From positions 3,354,285 to 3,418,284 of the forward strand of contig OY725488.1 of NCBI GenBank assembly GCA_963281255.1: DNA of 64,000 nt, read 5' to 3'. Each line of letters begins with the position of its first letter. The first letter of the stretch is position 1. Origin of the DNA: Aphrocallistes beatrix (taxonomy: Eukaryota; Porifera; Hexactinellida; Sceptrulophora; Aphrocallistidae). The notes below the pieces were generated by a model. The model was not told the origin of the DNA. It was given only the letters and a program-made list of their open reading frames with translations, and searched no databases. Both the position numbers and the translations under genes were made by a program. Shown here in pieces: positions 35,560 to 46,885 of the stretch.

Positions 35560-36313
35560 CATAGAGCGGTACACATCAGAGCTGCTTTTTGCATTTGCAT
35601 CTGCATCTGCAACCCTTTTTGCAGCCACAACATAAGAGTTCTCGTAAGGACTGGCTGGCCTGAGGTAGTTTTGTCCATTTAGGTTTCCAACTGCCAGGGT
35701 TAACCCAGCCCCAGTCTTCAAGTGAAGGAATATTAGGAGCTGACATTATGGTTCAAATGAGCCTGTAAATTTGGACTTCATACGATGCATGTCCCTTCTG
35801 ACAACGGTTGCTGCTTTGGACAGGTAAATAACTTCTTCATCATAGTTGCTTCGTATGCTTTCTTTAATGCAAGGCCTACTATGTCCTTATTAAATACTAA
35901 CAATACATCTCGGCCTTCTCTGTGGTCACTCATATCTGGAAACTGACATAAGATACGGTCCTTCAATCATTTTTTTTCAAATCCTAGTTGTTCAAATTTT
36001 TTTGGTTGTTCAAATCCTAGTTGCTCTAGACGCGTAGCATTAGTTTGTTCAAATCCTTGAGCTTCAAGACAGGTGCAATATCTTCATCAGAATGTAGATC
36101 TGTATGACACAAGTTCTGTAAATGCTATGCCTTTAAAACATATAGAAGTGATATTATCAATGTTTTCGAAATTTTCTTTCTCTTGATGTGCAGCAGCCTA
36201 GTTATAGAGTGCAGCCAAGCACCGTGCATGGTGTTTACTTCTTGAGCAACCAGATCACCAGCACTTAATTTGGCAATAAATTTAGCTAATAGGTTGTTTA
36301 TTATATGGAACAT
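35560..36313 (-). pseudogene. Relic of the KLSAGD / Cys-rich mobile protein family
   Basis: Three blocks in order on the minus strand: AKFIAKLSAGDLVAQEV (36125-36313), ILCQFPDMSDHREGRDVLLVFNKDI (about 35880-35966), and a cysteine-rich end WGWVNPGSWKPKWTKLPQAS followed by CCGCKKGCRCRCKCKK and CTALCNCEGNCD (about 35560-35720). I recall this combination from multi-copy proteins in many invertebrate genomes. Their function and element type are not established to my knowledge. The blocks are in different frames and the middle of the protein is absent, so this copy is dead. Confidence 0.65.
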
Positions 36314-36483
36314 ACACTATTTAACCCGTTTAATTCTACATTTAGTGTGCACTTAGGTAAAACGAAGTCTTTTATTTTTACTATTCCCTACCTAGGTCAC
36401 ATATTAACACATTGATTATGCATAAGATCTATAAATGGTTTCAGTACGCACTGTACTAGAATACAACTAGACATTTTTTAGAA

Positions 36484-37178
36484 TACAACTAGACTTTTCG
36501 CTTAGAACTAAGATGTGAATGGGTTGGTACGAAAAATTTGGATCTTTTTCATGGAATGTTGCCTACATTCCAGTGTTGCTATGGAAACAGTTGGGGTTAT
36601 ATCTTGAAAACCGCGATAGCTAGACATTCAAATGTATTTCCATTTGTTAGCGAATATACTACTTCCTATTAAGCGATAATATAATTTAGGCAATTAAATT
36701 ATATTATCACTTAATAGGAAATAGTCTATTGGCTATCAAATGGAATTACATTTGAATGTCTAGCTATCGTGGTTTTCAAGATATAACCCCAACTGACCAA
36801 AACACGCTTCCATAGCAACACTGGAATGTAGCAACATTCCATGAAAAAAATACAAATTTTTCGTATTAACCAATTCACATCTCAGTTATATGCGAAAAGT
36901 TTTATAATAAAAACACTTAGAAGTGCCCTTAAACGACCTCTGAAAATCACCAAATTTGTCATAAAAATAAGCTATTGCGCAACCATATGGTGACTAATCT
37001 AAATTTTAACAACGGATATGGGTACTTTGACACCATATTTATGCTATATGCTGGTAATATATTCCTAAGCTCTATTGTGCTTTGTTAATGATTTAAGGCA
37101 GCTCATGTATTAGTCTAACCATCTTCTACCGCATCCCTAGTCAAGTTACTGTGAGGCCTTATATACAGTAGACTATGG
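36484..37178. mobile_element. P-like foldback MITE, copy 1
   Basis: A palindrome centred near 36690 has arms of about 165 bp (CATGGAATGTTGC, ATATCTTGAAAACC on both). The right end ACCGCATCCCTAGTC...CCTTATATACAGTAGACT is a variant of the P-element end at 7553. A related copy is at 50880-51605. The left terminus is unclear. Confidence 0.65.
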
Positions 37179-37179
37179 A

Positions 37180-37800
37180 TGTATCTCTAACAGGGGTCCC
37201 ATTACAACTAGTCTTCTGACAACATGAAAGAATTAGGGGATTATGGGATTCGAGTAGAATTTCAGACTTCAGCCAACAATTTGCGATAGAAGTTCGATCC
37301 AAAGAATTCCATGCCTCATGCACTAGTATTCCAACATCGAGGAGTTGGGGTGGATATGCATGATCTGATCCCCTTGCACCCGATGGTAGAGTTGCACCAA
37401 GCTGGCATAGCTGAACATAGCTCTCTTGATTTTTGATCATAATGCGAAGAAGCTTACTCTTATACGGTAGTTCCTTTTCAACGCAGCGATAATACCCTGG
37501 TCCATTGGCTGGTGAACAGCTGTGCAGTTGGGTGGCAGAAGAATCCAGTTGACTTGTGGATCTTGCAATGTAGGATCGGTTGTGTTGTGCGATCCAAAAT
37601 TATCAGCTGTCAAAACAACTTGCCTAGAAGTATTCTTTTTTATTTCCGATAAGAATACATCCTGGAATCACCACTTGGTCAGTTTACAATCATTCCAAGC
37701 ATTTTTTTAGAAATTGTATGGAACAGGTGATTGACGAATTCAAAAGCAACGGAGGTTCGCTGGTTTACCAATCATTGCTAAAGGTATCTTATGCGTACCA
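37180..37800 (-). pseudogene. Tigger/jerky-like transposase fragment
   Basis: Reading down the minus strand: IGKPANLRCF near 37780, KNAWND near 37710, VVLTADNFGSHN near 37610, ILLPPNCTAVHQPMDQGII near 37520, and GILVHEAWNSLDRTSIANCW near 37290. This is the C-terminal half of the DDE_1 (pogo/Tigger) transposase, with the second Asp and the C-terminal helix. Frame changes lie near 37690 and 37450. The N-terminal CENP-B-like domain is absent. It abuts the P-like MITE. Confidence 0.8.
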
Positions 37801-38033
37801 TAGTGGTGAGACCCGGGTCTCAAATACCCGGGTATTACCCGATTCAAAAATTTATATTGCTATTCAAATCCCGGGTATTTCAAGTAAAAGGAACTGAGTA
37901 ATTGAAGCCAATTAACCAGATGTTACTGAATGAATACCTTTGAGATATAGCAAGTTTGTGAAAATGGAACAAGGCGTATAACTACCTGAGTAAGCATGCA
38001 ATGCAGCATTAGTTATACATACGTACAAGCGCG
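37800..38033. other. ACCCGGGTCTC repeat, otherwise nothing
   Basis: A short cluster of ACCCGGG words at 37810-37880 resembles a subterminal region of a hAT-type element, but I cannot find ends. Confidence 0.3.
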
Positions 38034-38505
38034 CTTCGCGTGCTTGCGCTGCGGGCTTGCGGAAACTTTGTGTCCGCCGGAGGCGCCCTTTGGGCGCCTG
38101 GGGTAATATTGATTAATTATAAGGGGATAACATCTCTAAATACATCTGCATTACTGTTAAAATCGATATCACTCGAAAATCATCAAATTTGTCAATTTAT
38201 TAATTTTTGATGAGTCATCATTTTTGGACGATAGTTGTATCATATGTGAGATATATTAATATACACTTCTATTAAAACAACCTTCTAGTACCTAAAACGG
38301 CTGAGTTATAGTCGAAAAACTGAAATTTCAAATTATTAAAAAGGTGACATTGACGTCATAATTCCATGATGAGTCCACAATTTGATCTGAGCTCAGAACT
38401 TAGTGGAGCCATAGCCAAAATACTCCCACATGCCAAAAATCAGCTTTCTGCGCCTGGCAGTTTCTTCAATCAATTCGTGACAGATATATATATATATATA
38501 TACTT
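38034..38505 (+). repeat. Family S copy 3 (best preserved)
   Basis: Head TACAAGCGCGCTTCGCGTGC, then two tandem hairpins: GCGGAAACTTTGTGTCCGC and AGGCGCCCTTTGGGCGCCT. The body has the words GATTAATTATAAGG and ATGACTCATC-type repeats. The tail is TTTCTTCAATCAATTCGTGA, then CAGATATATATATA. No gene. The order head-body-tail-(AT)n is shared with copies 4 and 5. Confidence 0.75.
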
Positions 38506-38610
38506 GTATATATAACTCTCACATGCAAAAATAGCTTTCTATGCCTGGTAGTTTCTTCAATCAATTCGTTACAGACATATATATATATATGTACTATATG
38601 TATACATATA
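38506..38610 (+). repeat. Duplicated family S tail
   Basis: Repeats the last about 80 bases of copy 3 (TAGCTTTCTATGCCTGG, TTCTTCAATCAATTCGTTAC) followed by another AT run. It arose by local duplication or a second truncated copy. Confidence 0.6.
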
Positions 38611-38976
38611 GATTAATCAAGTTTTAATGGTAAGGATTAGGTATTGCTTTATTAGTCGATGGAATTTTGGTAACTAGACCCAAATCTATGGATTGGGATC
38701 ATTTTGAGAGAATGGAGAAAATTCCCAATGTGAAAATCTTCACCTGTTGTAATGGCAACACAAGTGTTCTTTGAAATACAAAATTACGATCGAGTTTAAG
38801 CGACTCTTTACTTGATACAAGTATTCTAGACGAGCACTTCAAAAGGCTTGCATGATGAATGATGGATGAATGTGGCAAACCGGGGCATCTTTTTAGAATT
38901 TTTTATACACGATACAACTGTGATTAGTCGTTTTTGCCTGATCATGAAATTATTTCCATAGAAAGGTGTGATACCT

Positions 38977-39625
38977 ATGAGTTGCACGCGGGGCGGGCTG
39001 GCCCGCCGGGACGCAGTTGCGGGCCGAGCTTTATTATCGGCCCGCGGGCTTTGCGGGCCAACGTCCCGCAACAGGCCTGCAGTAGACCCGCACAATACCT
39101 ACTAGTACTACAGTACTATTCAACGAATGTCAGGTAAGTCAATAAAGGCTTAATTTAACTGACCATCTTGTACTTTATGCCAGTGTTTTTCAACCCCATT
39201 CTTTACTAGATTATTTTCGCCCATCTCAACGCTAGTGTAACTATACAATTTGCGTAATCATTGAAAGTGATTAAACTTATATGTTTTGAAGAATTGACTA
39301 ATCTTAACGCTGTTGTGTTGATGACTTGTATTCCCTTTAACACAATGAATATATATATTATACTTTTGACACTAGCAATGAAAACATATGACACTGAGTG
39401 TAATCGAGCTGGATTCTGCAAGAATTCAATAATTAGTTTATTTAAATACTTATCGGCTTTGTCAATACGTACTCTCTATGGGGCACGAAGGTTTGTAAGG
39501 CAAAAATGTCCTGAATTCTTGCGGGTCGGTTGTGGTTCGCGGGCCGGACTGCGGACTGGGTCGCGGGCAGGATTTATTAAAATTGCGGGCCGCGGTTTCA
39601 AAATTCCTGCCCGCGTGCAATTCTG
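38977..39625. mobile_element. 649-bp hAT-type MITE with GC-rich arms
   Basis: Flanked by TGATACCT at 38969-38976 and 39626-39633. Inner ends GAGTTGCACGCGGG and (reversed) GAATTGCACGCGGG. Both arms are packed with GCGGGCC words while the middle is AT-rich, a strong composition contrast. No gene. Confidence 0.85.
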
Positions 39626-39633
39626 TGATACCT

Positions 39634-40040
39634 AGTTAACATTTCGTCTCAAGTAACCTAATCTCCCTCTCTTATCGAATTTTAAAGCCTACTCGAAGTG
39701 TTAAAATTTATAAAATTTAGAAGAAACCTTTTTGGGCAACATAGTCAAGCATAATTAAGCAAATTCGACACTTTAGAATGATGAGTCTTCGTTACTTATC
39801 CATATATATATATATATATATATATTCATTAATAGGTGTTTGTAAATAATGAATATTTATATTTTGAAAATTTTCTTTTATCACTTTTCATTATGAAGCT
39901 ATTTAGTTTTCAGCACCTGTATAGTGAATAATCATATTAATTTAGATAATTGATATTTATTGTCTATTATAATTCTGCTCCATATTAATAGTTGCGAGTT
40001 TAACTCGATGTTATTGGTTCTGAACTTGGAATTAATATTT
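39634..40040. other. No gene; TA microsatellite
   Basis: AT-rich, with a (TA)n run near 39805-39826. Nothing else recognised. Confidence 0.5.
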
Positions 40041-40059
40041 CGATGAGGAGTGGCTGCAT

Positions 40060-40150
40060 TAGATCGAATATCTATGTTGGCATAAGATCGAATCTTTATA
40101 TGTTGGCCCAAGATCGAATTTTAAATCTATGCATCAGATCGAATTTCTAA
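40060..40150 (+). repeat. AGATCGAAT tandem motif (repeat D)
   Basis: AGATCGAATNT with TATGTTGGCATA spacers occurs four times. The same array is found in inverse orientation at 50346-50440. Possibly the subterminal region of an unidentified element; the MULE relic lies just to the right. Confidence 0.5.
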
Positions 40151-40477
40151 GATTAAATCTTGAAATTTGCGGTAAGATATAATTTTCAACGTATTTATTA
40201 AATTCTGAAAAGACAATATAATAATAATTGTTATTAATTAGTAAATGAGAATGGGAAAAAAATAACTAAGAAAGATTTGAAATTTGCGTTATTGGTTACA
40301 TCTTCGAGATAAAAAATAGGTATTTCTTCTGGAGCATATTGTATAAATCACTGTTTTCTAAAGTGTTTAAGAAACTTTTCTTAGGCTGTTTCGTTTTCTG
40401 GTAATGTAGGAATTTGGGGAAGAGATTATGTCGGAGAAATCGTATCAGCTGGGAGGGAAGGAATTGCCATGATTTTT

Positions 40478-41060
40478 CTAGTGAATGACGCTATAGTAAT
40501 TCGGAATTTCTTTGAAAACTCGACACCAAACCACACTTTTGGATTTTTCTCCAAATCGCATGTTTATAGTGGAACCAAATCCGTGCATGTTGATTCCAGG
40601 ATATACTCGTCTGAAAGCGTTACGAGCCCCTTTTCCCCAATCAGATATTACACTAGCGGGCTGCATTTGTGGAATTAGCTCTCGTATCCTATTTAGAACA
40701 GCATTATACAATTCCTCTCTTCTTATTTTGTAAGTAAACAGTGGATCGCTAATATGGTATGACCACCAACTTTCAAAAATATTGACCACAATTCATAAAA
40801 TTGCTTTGGCACGGTGTAAAATGTTCCGTCAAGGTGTAGGTCACTGATATTTGCAAATATTTCATGTAATTTGTCTGAAAAGAAACTAACAGCTATCTGA
40901 TGTTCTAATTGGACAGTTGCCTTGAAATTCACTGCACATTTTGTCGTAGGTAGTAAATTTGAAAATTCAAGAGCAGAGGCTGGTATATTAGGATATAATA
41001 TTTTCCTCGCTCGAAACATTGAAGATTCACATTCTTTAAATATAACTTCAAAAGCTGAAG
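40478..41060 (-). pseudogene. MULE (Mutator-like) transposase relic
   Basis: Shows ISDLHLDGTFYTVPKQFYELW, the first catalytic Asp of MULE transposases. After a frame change near 40730 come REELYNAVLNRIRELIPQ and VISDWGKGARNAFRRVYPG, the second Asp region. The following Cys/His pair of the family has become GFGS...N. The upstream part (TTKCAVNFKATVQLEHQ) fits the pre-catalytic helical region. At least one frameshift and lost key residues: dead. Confidence 0.75.
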
Positions 41061-41718
41061 GATTTGACCTTGTGGCATTGTTAAATATTTGTCAGATTAT
41101 ATTGAGAAGTTTGAGATACCATTTTGCATTCAGTTTTAATTGCATACGTTTCTGCACGATTTCTTGCAGGGCCGTAGGACGCGGTATGGCAGTTGCGGCG
41201 GCTGCCACACCATTATTATCGGCTGTCTGCGGCATAGGTGCGGCATTGGTCGCGTACCATATTTATGCCATTTAGTGCCAAATTTAAGCTATACCTTTGC
41301 AATAATTACTATTTTTAGAAACTTACGCTACACTTCATTAATTAACTCATCAATGTGCTATGTATTTTGCTAACTCATTCGGCCGATTAAGTCATCTTGT
41401 GCGGGGAAACCTTAGAAATGTATAAATAGAATGGATCCCATGTCATTGCCCGGTTATCGCTGAATCCTATTACCTTCTTGAGCAATTCAAGCCTACAAAA
41501 AGGTTAGATAAGATGCAGAATAACCTGATAATCCTACAGTCTAAGTCACAAAATTTGTATACTCTAGTAATTTATTCAAAATAGATTAACTCTCGATTTT
41601 TATTTGGTTGAGTTCCAATATTTATTAATATATTGTACCATTTGTTTTGTAATTATAATGTTAAGACATAGCATTCTACGTATATACTAAGGCAATATCA
41701 CTCACCAAAAGATTAGTA

Positions 41719-42189
41719 CAGTAGACCCTCGATTATCCGACCCTCGATTATCCGACACCTCGATTATCCGAACAGTGTGTTCGAGTACCACTCATTTTAT
41801 CAAATACTTTTTCAATCGAATTTGTGAAAATAATGTGTCCAGATAACTGAAATAATGTGTTCGGATGACTGAAATATGTGTTCGGATAACTGAAATGATG
41901 TGTTCGGATAACTGAAATAATGTGTTCGGATAACTGAAATATGTGTTCTGATAACTGAAATATGTGTTCGGATAACTGGAATGATGTGCGTAGCATTGTC
42001 AATTTGTTTGGCTATACATACGTGTAAGTAGTATTTAAATCATAATACGTTCTTTAATAACATCTAAGTTGGTACATGTGCATTTAAGAGCGTAAAATAC
42101 GTATTTCGCTTATCCGAACGATTTCACTTATCCGAACACCAATCTTTGAGCTAACAAACGGAGGTGTTCGGATAACCGAGGGTGTACTG
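41719..42189. mobile_element. 471-bp pogo-type MITE with internal array
   Basis: Ends CAGTAGACCCTCGATTATCC and (reversed) CAGTACACCCTCGGTTATCC with TA on both sides. Between 41830 and 41985 the unit GTTCGGATAACTGAAATAAT is repeated about seven times and shares GTTCGGATAAC with the right terminus. Open frames across the array are by-products of the repeat. Confidence 0.88.
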
Positions 42190-42194
42190 TACCA

Positions 42195-42745
42195 TGGAAG
42201 GGATAGACTTGACTTAGCTTGAGAGACAGACTTGACTTAGCTTGAGGGACAGACTTGGCTTAGCTTGAGGGATAAACTTGACTTAGCTTGAAGGATAGAC
42301 TTGACTTAGTTTGAGGGACAGACTTGACTTAGCTTGAAGATAGCCTTGACTTAGCTTGAGGGACAGACTTGACTTAGCTTGAGGGATAAACTTGACTTAG
42401 CTTGAAGGATAGACTTGACTTAGTTTGAGGGACAGACTTGACTTAGCTTGAAGATAGCCTTGACTTAGCTTGAGGGATAGACTTGACTTAGCTTGAGAGA
42501 CAGACTTGACTTAGCTTGAGGGACAGACTTGACTTAGCTTGAGGGACAGACTTGACTTAGCTTGAAGGATAGACTTGACTTAGTTTGAGGGACAGACTTG
42601 ACTTAGCTTGAAGATAGCCTTGACTTAGCTTGAGGGACAGACTTGACTTAGCTTGAAAGATAGACTTGACTTAGCTTGAGAGACAGACTTGACTTAGCTT
42701 GACAGATTGCCTTGACTTAGCTTGAGAGATATACTTGAGTTAGCT
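42195..42745. repeat. Minisatellite, 22-23-bp unit, about 24 copies
   Basis: Unit TTGACTTAGCTTGAGGGACA plus GAC, with small length variants. It starts immediately after the pogo MITE. Higher-order repetition (a block of about six units recurs) suggests recent expansion. No spacers, so not a CRISPR array. Confidence 0.92.
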
Positions 42746-42749
42746 TTCA

Positions 42750-43655
42750 TCAAATATACTTCTACAAGTAATAAGGAACAATCACACTCCGACCTTTCAA
42801 TAGGATATAGTCACACATTCCGGACTTCTACAGCTTGTGATGTCGACTAAATAAACAAAGAATATATTAAATTAGATCTTGAATTTAGCAAGTTTACTAT
42901 TCTCTTGTTTCAATACTAGTGCGTTATATTTAGGTCTTAACTTTATTAGAAGTGTACAATGTTCTAGTTCCATAGTAGCACATGCCAAATGGATAACATT
43001 AGAACGGGAAGAGCCAGAATAAAAGTTTTAAATTTCTGCTGAGTGTCAGATACATCGTCGTTAAACGACTATCCTTCTCTACCTAATTGACAATGAACAT
43101 TTTCTAAACATCATTGATGATTTTCAAGAACTCAACAATTAGATTCTTAGTCTACAATGTTTTTTTCCATGATATAAGCTAACAGTCTGGCTGAAGTTGA
43201 CTAATGAAAAACCTTAGGGGCCAAAATTATATTTTGCCTTTCCAACCTGATAACCAGCAGACTTTCGATGTTAATTTGGAGCATGTTTAGATAAATTACA
43301 CTTATCCGAATTGAAAAAGGTGCTTAAGCAAACGTTTTTGTAGTAACGAGTATTACATTCACTAAATTTAGGGAAGGTAAATATTTTTCCTAGTCTTTTA
43401 AATTCAGTCAATTGTTTCTACCCAACTTGAGTATGTATATGCCTGATTCTAGAATAATTACATTACTTAAGAAATAACTCACCCTTGGAATCTTGTAGTT
43501 TTGGTAGTAGCCACAGGTCTTGGACTGGCTCAATACCATTTTCACGAAGAGCACCATATTTTGGGAAATTGTAAAACTTCATGAAGTGTTATACTCCCCT
43601 GTAATTGGAAGTATAGTCAGGCGCGACACAAGACATCGTCCGAATAATAATTTAT
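42750..43655. other. No recognised feature
   Basis: AT-rich with no shared repeat until the S element at 43658. Confidence 0.5.
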
Positions 43656-43657
43656 GC

Positions 43658-44141
43658 TACAAACGCGCTTTGCTTGCTTACGCTGCGCGGCTGGCAGACA
43701 CTTTGTGTCCGCCACAGGCGCGCTTTGGGGGCCTGGGGTCACATTGATGAATTGAAAGGGAGATAACATCTCTAAATACTTCTGTCCTTCTGTTATAATC
43801 GTTATCGTACGAAAAATTAAAAATTTTGTCAATTTTTAAAATTTTGATGCGTAATGATGACGACAGAGTGATGAGTCACCATTTTTTGATAATATGTGAG
43901 GTATATTAATATGTACATTCTATCAAAATTTCAGCCTTCTATCACTTAAAATAGCTGAGTTATGGTCAAAAAGCTGAAATTTCTAATTATAAATAAAAGG
44001 TGACAATGACGTCATAATTCCATGATGAGTCCTTTTGGTCTGAGCTCAGAACTTATTGGTGCCATAGCCAAAAGACTCCCACATGCCAAAAGAAAATCAG
44101 CTTTCTGGGCCTGACAGTTTCTTCAATCAATTCGTTATATA
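43658..44141 (+). repeat. Family S copy 4
   Basis: Head TACAAACGCGCTTTGCTTGC, hairpins CAGACACTTTGTGTCCG and AGGCGCGCTTTGGGGGCCT (degenerate), body as copy 3, and tail TTTCTTCAATCAATTCGTTA. The AT tail has been hit by a pogo MITE at 44144. Confidence 0.75.
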
Positions 44142-44143
44142 TA

Positions 44144-44331
44144 CAGTCGACTCCGCTTAATAGGGCCACATCGGTCAGAGGACATTTTGCCCCGATTAAG
44201 GGGAGGACCCTATTAACCGAAAATATTTTGTATTAGCTTCTATGTGTGAGAGCTATTCCGGTCCTGCCCAAAGTGGCCCGATTAAGCGGCTGACCCGATT
44301 AAACAGTGGCCCTATTAAGCGGAGTCGACTG
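44144..44331. mobile_element. 188-bp pogo/Tigger MITE, copy 2
   Basis: Same length and ends as 19103-19290, opposite orientation, TA on both sides. It lies 14 bp from the left end of the Tigger element of the same family, both in a TA run. Confidence 0.93.
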
Positions 44332-44639
44332 TATATATATATATACAGTCGACTTCGCTTAATAGAACCACCGGTTAGTCGGGTCAACCGCTTAATCGGG
44401 TCAATTTTCCAGGAACAGAATCATTCCAATAGAAGCTAGTATGAAATATTTTCGGTTAATAGGGCCAAATTTCGGTTAATCGGGTCAAAAATTTGGATAT
44501 GGTACATACTTGTACTATATAATTGAATCCAAATCTGGTCACTTCTGGGAAAAATTTGGAATGATAATTGTGTGGAATAAGTATGTACGTATTCGCATAG
44601 TCAGGTCTAAACCTTCTGTTAATCGGGTCAGTATCACGT

Positions 44640-44890
44640 ACGTAGTCTATTTAATTGGCACAAATCTTTCGGTTAATTGGGTCAATATTTTTGGTTAATT
44701 GGGTCAATATTTCGGTTAATCGGGTCAGTCTTTCGGTAAATCGGGTCAATATTTCGGTTAATTGGGTCAATATTTCGGTTAATCGGGTCAATATTTCGGT
44801 TAATCGAGTCAACATTTCGGTTAATCGGGTCAATATTTCGGTTAATCGGGTCAATCTTTCGGTTAATCGGGTCAACATTTTGGATAATCG
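44640..44890 (+). repeat. Array of a 21-bp unit inside the Tigger element
   Basis: About 11 copies of TTTCGGTTAATCGGGTCAAT. The core CGGTTAATCGGGTCA also occurs at the element's left end (44360-44480). Long open frames on both strands here are repeat artefacts. Confidence 0.9.
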
Positions 44891-45346
44891 AATGCAAATT
44901 TGGCTAATTACTCTGATCATAATTCGGACTATGTATTACGTATGTATTTGTGTCAATACGTATTTTAGGTTCATTGGTCAACATTCCATTACGTAATTTG
45001 ATAAACAAGGTACAGTACATGTAATTTTCTATGGCTATTTACGTAATTTCGTCAAAATGTATCCTATACCCAACTGGTAAATGCAAACTACACGTAGAAT
45101 TATAATTAAACCATGGGGAAAATATCAAACTTTAGTACGTTAGCATCCAGCAATTCGTATACATGCTACGTGTATGTGTATATTTTCCGAGTTTGCGAAA
45201 AATTCCATATTTGTCCAAACCTCCATTTATCAGAGTACTGTAGTACGTATTATCTTAAAAGGTGTTTACTTAAACAGAAATTATTATTTGTACATAATAT
45301 TATTTCCCTAGCTTTCTGATAATTGCACTATTTTGACGACAAGATA

Positions 45347-46885
45347 ATGGCGAAGCGGACTGAGTTAACCCTCTCAGAAAAAATCGTACTCCTCGATAAA
45401 ATTAAATTACTACCGCTAAACTCAAGTCATCGTATATTGTCCGAGATGTTTCCCGTGTCGAAGACGACCATCGGAAGACTCATTAAACAGGAAGAAGATT
45501 TGCGTAAGAAATTTTCACTAAAGGAGAGCATGAAACAAGGAAAACGTCAAAGATCTGGAAAGGATCCTGAGGTAGAAGAAGCTCTACACAAATGGTTCAA
45601 ATCAGTACTAGATAGAGGAGTGAGAATCAGTGGGATGGTACTCAGGGTCAAAGCTGAAGAGTTCGCTGTAAAATTGGGAAAATCTGATTTTGTTGCCACT
45701 GAAGGCTGGCTATCTCGCTGGAAAACAAGACATCAAATAAAGTCGAAACTTACACATGGCGAAAAGAGCAGTGCTAATTTCGAAGGAGTTGAAATATGGG
45801 TGTCAACAGTACTACCCCAGATTTTGGAAGAGTACAATCTTGAAAAATATTTATAATGCAGATGAAACCGGATTGTATTTTAGAGCTACACCTGATAGGT
45901 CCTTGTGTTACGCATATGAACAGCTAAGTGGGTCCAAAAAGGCCATGGATCGTGTCACAATTCTAGTGTGCGAAACATGCTTGGGAACGACAAACTGAAA
46001 CTTCTAATGATTGGTAAGAGCAAGAAGCCTAGATGTTTCAAAAATATTAACATGGACACTCTACCTGTCACATATTGGTCTAACCAGAATGCCTGGATGA
46101 CTGGTGTAATGTTCCGAGAATGGATTACTAACTGGAATTCAGTCCTTAAGAGAAAGGTAATACTGCTTGTGGATAACAGTCCAGCTCATCCTAATATTGG
46201 CTAACTTAAAAACATTCGACTGGAGTTTCTACCAGCAAACACAACATCACTTATCCAGCCCATGGACCAGGGCGTTATCAAAAACTAGAAATGTTTTTAT
46301 AGGCAAGAACTGGTTCAGATGACTATTACTGGTATTGAAGACAATCTAGTCTGTTCATCGGCCACAGCAATTGATATCAGCTCTAGATCACTTTTAGACG
46401 CTATCCACTTCGTTGCCAGGAGCTGGCGGCGGGTGAAAGCTGAGACAATCACTAATTGTTTCCGCTGTGGTTTTAAGCCGCTTACAGATTCGACTGTTGT
46501 AGATAAACCAAGTATGATGGAGAATGAGCCAGCCTTATCTGGAGTCACAAATGGCGAAAATTACCTGAATATAGACAACGACTTAGCGTGCTTTCAAGAA
46601 TGCGAAGAGTTAGATGATGATATTGTTGAAGAAATTGTGAGCAAAAGGGTTTGTATAGATGAATTCCCAGAAGATGATGATGTTGATGATAATATCCTTA
46701 TTCAACCAATGATAACACATAGAGTTGCCAGACAGTGCATTCAAACCTTACAGCGTTACTTTCTAGAGCAGGGAGTCACTGACGCAGTTAATTCTGCTCT
46801 GGATGTATGTGCAGAGGAAGTTTTCGATAATCTGGCAAGCAAGAAGCAGACTATACTTGATGCCTTTACCTTGCCTAATTTATAG
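45347..46885 (+). pseudogene. Tigger transposase (CENP-B-like), broken
   Basis: Start chosen at the ATG of MAKRTELTLSEKIVLLDKIK, the usual N terminus before the first helix-turn-helix. SKTTIGRLIKQEEDL and the CENP-B-type second HTH (VEEALHKWFKSVLDRGVRIS, GWLSRWKTRHQIK) follow. The DDE domain shows IYNADETGLYF (first Asp), VILLVDNSPAHP (second Asp), LEFLPANTTSLIQPMDQGVI, and the acidic C terminus. Frame changes lie near 45850 and 45975, and stop codons at about 46202 and 46286. The product would cut TA-flanked pogo ends. This copy cannot encode it whole. Confidence 0.9.

Noticed and set aside
38034-38110. tRNA-derived SINE head
   Set aside because: The hairpins are clear, but no convincing A or B box of a tRNA promoter could be read.
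38934-39137. Gly/Arg/Pro-rich open frames
   Set aside because: They read through the GC-rich arm of the hAT MITE.
41748-42002. 84-codon minus-strand frame
   Set aside because: Periodic translation of the pogo MITE array, no domain.
42195-42745. Possible CRISPR-like array
   Set aside because: Units are directly contiguous with small variants and no unique spacers, so it is a minisatellite.
44651-44996. Long open frames on both strands
   Set aside because: They only span the 21-bp array inside the Tigger element; the periodic protein is an artefact of the repeat length.
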